From NCBI GenBank assembly GCA_021838065.1, contig JAKCEJ010000023.1, positions 1 through 17,025 on the forward strand: a stretch of 17,025 nt of DNA. The letters run 5' to 3'. Below the pieces are notes generated by a model that saw only the letters and a list, made by a program, of their open reading frames with translations, was not told the DNA's origin and ran no database searches. Below are positions 14,690-17,025 of the stretch, in pieces (positions within the stretch are counted from its first letter, which is position 1; the number at the start of each line of letters is the position of its first letter). The stretch comes from Pseudomonadota bacterium (lineage in GTDB: Bacteria > Pseudomonadota > Gammaproteobacteria > Steroidobacterales > Steroidobacteraceae). The translations under genes were made by a program, and so were the position numbers.

Positions 14690-15673
14690 ATGACGACGCC
14701 TATCCACAGCACACCGAGTGAACCGACGGTTGCGGCGCTGGGCGGCGGCTCGTTGGCGGCGCGCATGCGCCGGCTGCTGCTCGCCACCCGCCCGGCGTTC
14801 GCGCCCGCCTCGCTCGCGCCGGTGCTGGTCGGCAGCGCCTGGGGGCTGCGCGCGGCGGGCCGCTTCTACTGGGAGCCCGCCGTCCTGGCGCTGCTCGCGA
14901 CGCTGTGCGTACATCTTGGCGCAAATGTCCTCAACGACGTGGCGGACGACCTGTCCGGCGCCGATCGCGACAACGAGGAGCGGATATTCCCGTACACGGG
15001 CGGCTCTCGTTTCATTCAGAACGGTGTTCTGAGCGGGCGCGAGATGACTGTCCTCGGCGCGGTGTTGCTCGCCATCGCCGCGCTCCTGGGGGCGATGCTC
15101 GCGGCGCTGCGCGGCCCCGGCGTGATCGTTTTCGGACTGATCGGCGTTGCGCTTGCGGTGGCTTACTCGCTGCCGCGCATTCAGCTCGTCGCACGCGGCC
15201 TGGGTGAGACGGCCATCGCGATCGCGTTTGGCGTCCTGCCGGTCACCGGAGCGGCCTGGCTGCAAAGCGGCCGGGTCGATGCGCGCAGCCTCCTGGTCTC
15301 TGTGCCGGTAGGGCTGTGGGTGGCGGCCATATTGCTGATGAACGAGGTGCCCGACCGGCAGGCGGATGCCCGCGCCGGCAAGGGGACGCTGGTCGTGCGG
15401 TGGGGCATCCCGGCCACGCGCGCGCTGTATCTGGCGCTGCATGGCGCTGCATGCCTCGCGTTCGTGCTGGCGGCGGCCCTGCGGTGGATCCCTTGGTGGA
15501 GCGGGCTGCCGGCTCTTGCGCTATTACCTGCGGCGTGGCGCGCGGCCCGCGCGATTCGCGAACCGACCGATCGGAACGCGCTCACCCACTCCATTCAGAC
15601 AACACTGACGCTGCAGATGGCCGGCTCCACGCTGCTGTTGGCGGCAGTGCTGTGCGCAACGTTTGTGCGCTGA
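14690..15673 (+). CDS. UbiA/MenA-family prenyltransferase
   Basis: A 327-aa polytopic membrane enzyme of the UbiA superfamily. These enzymes attach a polyprenyl chain to an aromatic ring, as in ubiquinone or menaquinone synthesis. The N-terminal LLATRPAFAPASLAPVLVGS (30-49) is MenA-like. The first Asp-rich motif is NDVADDLSGADRD (82-94) and the second NEVPDRQADARAGK (218-231), which together bind Mg-diphosphate. YSLPRIQLVARGLGE (159-173) corresponds to the conserved central loop. The ATG at 14690 follows GAGGAG. It lies among cytochrome genes with no other quinone biosynthesis gene in view, so the aromatic substrate is unknown. A dihydroxynaphthoate-type (menaquinone) acceptor is the best guess from the N-terminal motif. 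It converges on the porin gene with a 12-bp gap. Confidence 0.87.
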   Translation: MTTPIHSTPSEPTVAALGGGSLAARMRRLLLATRPAFAPASLAPVLVGSAWGLRAAGRFYWEPAVLALLATLCVHLGANVLNDVADDLSGADRDNEERIFPYTGGSRFIQNGVLSGREMTVLGAVLLAIAALLGAMLAALRGPGVIVFGLIGVALAVAYSLPRIQLVARGLGETAIAIAFGVLPVTGAAWLQSGRVDARSLLVSVPVGLWVAAILLMNEVPDRQADARAGKGTLVVRWGIPATRALYLALHGAACLAFVLAAALRWIPWWSGLPALALLPAAWRAARAIREPTDRNALTHSIQTTLTLQMAGSTLLLAAVLCATFVR

Positions 15674-15685
15674 GCCGGCTCGCCC

Positions 15686-17025
15686 TCAGAGGCGGTAAAT
15701 GAACGAGAGCACGAGGCTGTCCACGGTGTAGCGGTACGGCTGCGCGCCGAGCGCGAGCAGCAGCGGGATGGTATCGGGATAGACGCTCTGCAGCGCCCAG
15801 TCGCTCGAGCCGAAATGATCCCTCTGGTAGCGCATCCGCAGCGACAAGGCAGGCGACCAGCGGTAGTCGGCGTCGACCTTGACCGTATCGAGCGTCGTGC
15901 CGTCCTGCGGAAGAGCCTGCAGGAGTCCGACTGACTGCACGCTGGTGTCGTTGCGCGAGCGCGCGTGAATGTAATCGGCCTTGAAATGCCAGCGCTCGCT
16001 GACGGTCCAGCTCCCGCCCGTTCCCGCCGTCCAGAAGTACTCCCCGTCGCGTTCCTGCCAGGCCACCGAAGCCGGCAGCTGCAGTGCGTACTGGGAGGCC
16101 TCGAGATGCTCGTAGCTGCCCTCGAGATACACGCTCCAGGGCTTGCCGGGTGAGAAGGTCAGGGTCGATGAGAGCTCGCGTTGCCGCCCGTCGCTCAGGC
16201 CGAACTGCGAGAGCCGGTATGCGTCGGTCGCGGCGGACCCTTGGAGCGCCCAGGCGAGCTTCGCATCGATGGCCCAGGTGCCGCGGATGCGGAGGAACTC
16301 GCGGTCCCGCGGCGCGTAGTCGTAGGCCAGGAGCAACGGATTCTCCGCCGGCGGCAGGGCCGCCGCGTTGAACCGGGAAGCGTCGCGGCGGGAACTGCCG
16401 CCCTTGACCGTGACGCTCACCGCAGCGATGGGTGCCACGGTCGCCTCGCCCCACGCCCGCAGCTCGCTCATCGAGGTCAGCACCTGCCCGGGTGCGTAAT
16501 GAGTGTGGCCGTAGCTGCCGCCGACACCGAAGCGCACCCAGCGCAGCAGACGGTAATCGGCGCTGCCGGCGAGCCTCACCCGATCCTCTCCGTAACGCGG
16601 CGTGACGGCGATGCCGCCCGGCAGCGTGTCAGTCACGACGTAGGGAATCGCGAGCACCGCCACATGATCGTCATGCCCGTCATAAGTGGCCCGTCCGCGC
16701 AGATCCAGCCGCGCCGCGGGCCGCAGCGCGAGCGCCAGCGCATAATGCGTCAGGGCGATATCGCCGGGGAGCGAACCCGAGAGCAGCACCGGGTCGCTGG
16801 TGAGCGTGCTGCCCGGGACGAACGGCCCGGTCTCGGCCAGGCGGCCGACGGAGGCCAGATAGGTCAGCACGCCCGACCAGAGCGGCAGCGTCACCTCGCC
16901 CGACACCGACGCCTGCTGCAGATTGTTGTCGGGCGCGAGCGAGAGCAAGCCGGAGGTGGACCCTGGCACGATGGGCTCGTAGGGGTTCTGAAAGAGGAGC
17001 GGATCGGTCTTGTCATCGAACCAGG
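15686..17025 (-). CDS. MtrB/PioB-like outer-membrane beta-barrel (partial)
   Basis: The C-terminal 445 residues of a gene whose start lies beyond the right edge. The sequence is a run of amphipathic strands of alternating polar and aromatic residues separated by charged loops, ending in PYRYTVDSLVLSFIYRL, close to the C-terminal strand of MtrB/PioB-family porins. The stretch nearest the edge, FDDKTDPLLFQNPYEP, also matches the family's FxDD...FxNPF motif. These porins form a sheath across the outer membrane around a multiheme cytochrome (MtrA or PioA) and pass electrons to or from the cell surface. A decaheme partner would be expected upstream, outside the window. No heme motif occurs in the visible part. 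A different large porin is possible but less likely. Confidence 0.8.
   Translation of the reverse strand, partial: WFDDKTDPLLFQNPYEPIVPGSTSGLLSLAPDNNLQQASVSGEVTLPLWSGVLTYLASVGRLAETGPFVPGSTLTSDPVLLSGSLPGDIALTHYALALALRPAARLDLRGRATYDGHDDHVAVLAIPYVVTDTLPGGIAVTPRYGEDRVRLAGSADYRLLRWVRFGVGGSYGHTHYAPGQVLTSMSELRAWGEATVAPIAAVSVTVKGGSSRRDASRFNAAALPPAENPLLLAYDYAPRDREFLRIRGTWAIDAKLAWALQGSAATDAYRLSQFGLSDGRQRELSSTLTFSPGKPWSVYLEGSYEHLEASQYALQLPASVAWQERDGEYFWTAGTGGSWTVSERWHFKADYIHARSRNDTSVQSVGLLQALPQDGTTLDTVKVDADYRWSPALSLRMRYQRDHFGSSDWALQSVYPDTIPLLLALGAQPYRYTVDSLVLSFIYRL

Overview
The window looks like chromosomal DNA from a high-GC proteobacterium, most likely a gammaproteobacterium. The evidence is the gltX–tRNA-Ala(GGC) arrangement, the Ccm-type cytochrome c biogenesis protein, the HypX-containing hyp operon and the MtrB/PioB-type porin. 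Species cannot be named from sequence alone. No mobile elements, CRISPR arrays or rRNA were seen. The window starts on a BamHI recognition site (GGATCC), which may be coincidence.

Layout. Positions 1-1685 carry tRNA-Ala(GGC) and glutamyl-tRNA synthetase on the minus strand. The tRNA has its own promoter with a perfect -35 hexamer. Divergent from gltX is an exported YXWQ-type protein (1935-3200) whose C-terminus is twelve copies of a Pro/Arg-rich octapeptide; a strong hairpin follows it. A lone CcmI-like protein (3530-4552, plus strand) converges on, and overlaps by 16 nt, the last gene of a tight minus-strand operon. That operon reads hypC-hypD-hypE-hypX-hypB-hypF followed by a COQ10/RatA-like START protein (12376 down to 4537), with nearly every junction overlapping. 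It builds the NiFe(CN)2CO centre of [NiFe]-hydrogenases. HypX makes the CO ligand from a formyl donor and usually accompanies hydrogenases working in air. The hydrogenase structural genes and hypA are not in the window.

Divergent from hypC is a respiratory/electron-export block. It holds a membrane protein fusing a periplasmic seven-heme cytochrome c to an FdnI-like b-type cytochrome (the architecture of Geobacter CbcL, a quinone-linked inner-membrane cytochrome). A small exported monoheme cytochrome c, a UbiA/MenA-type prenyltransferase and the 3' part of an MtrB/PioB-like outer-membrane beta-barrel follow; the barrel gene runs off the right edge.

The reading I favour is a hydrogen-oxidising proteobacterium whose hydrogenase maturation genes share a divergent promoter region with a putative extracellular electron transfer module: quinone pool, CbcL-like protein, periplasmic cytochromes, outer-membrane conduit. 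The two divergent intergenic regions flanking this block share a rare palindromic motif (ATACGTA), suggesting common control. The gene families are well supported; the functional coupling is inference.
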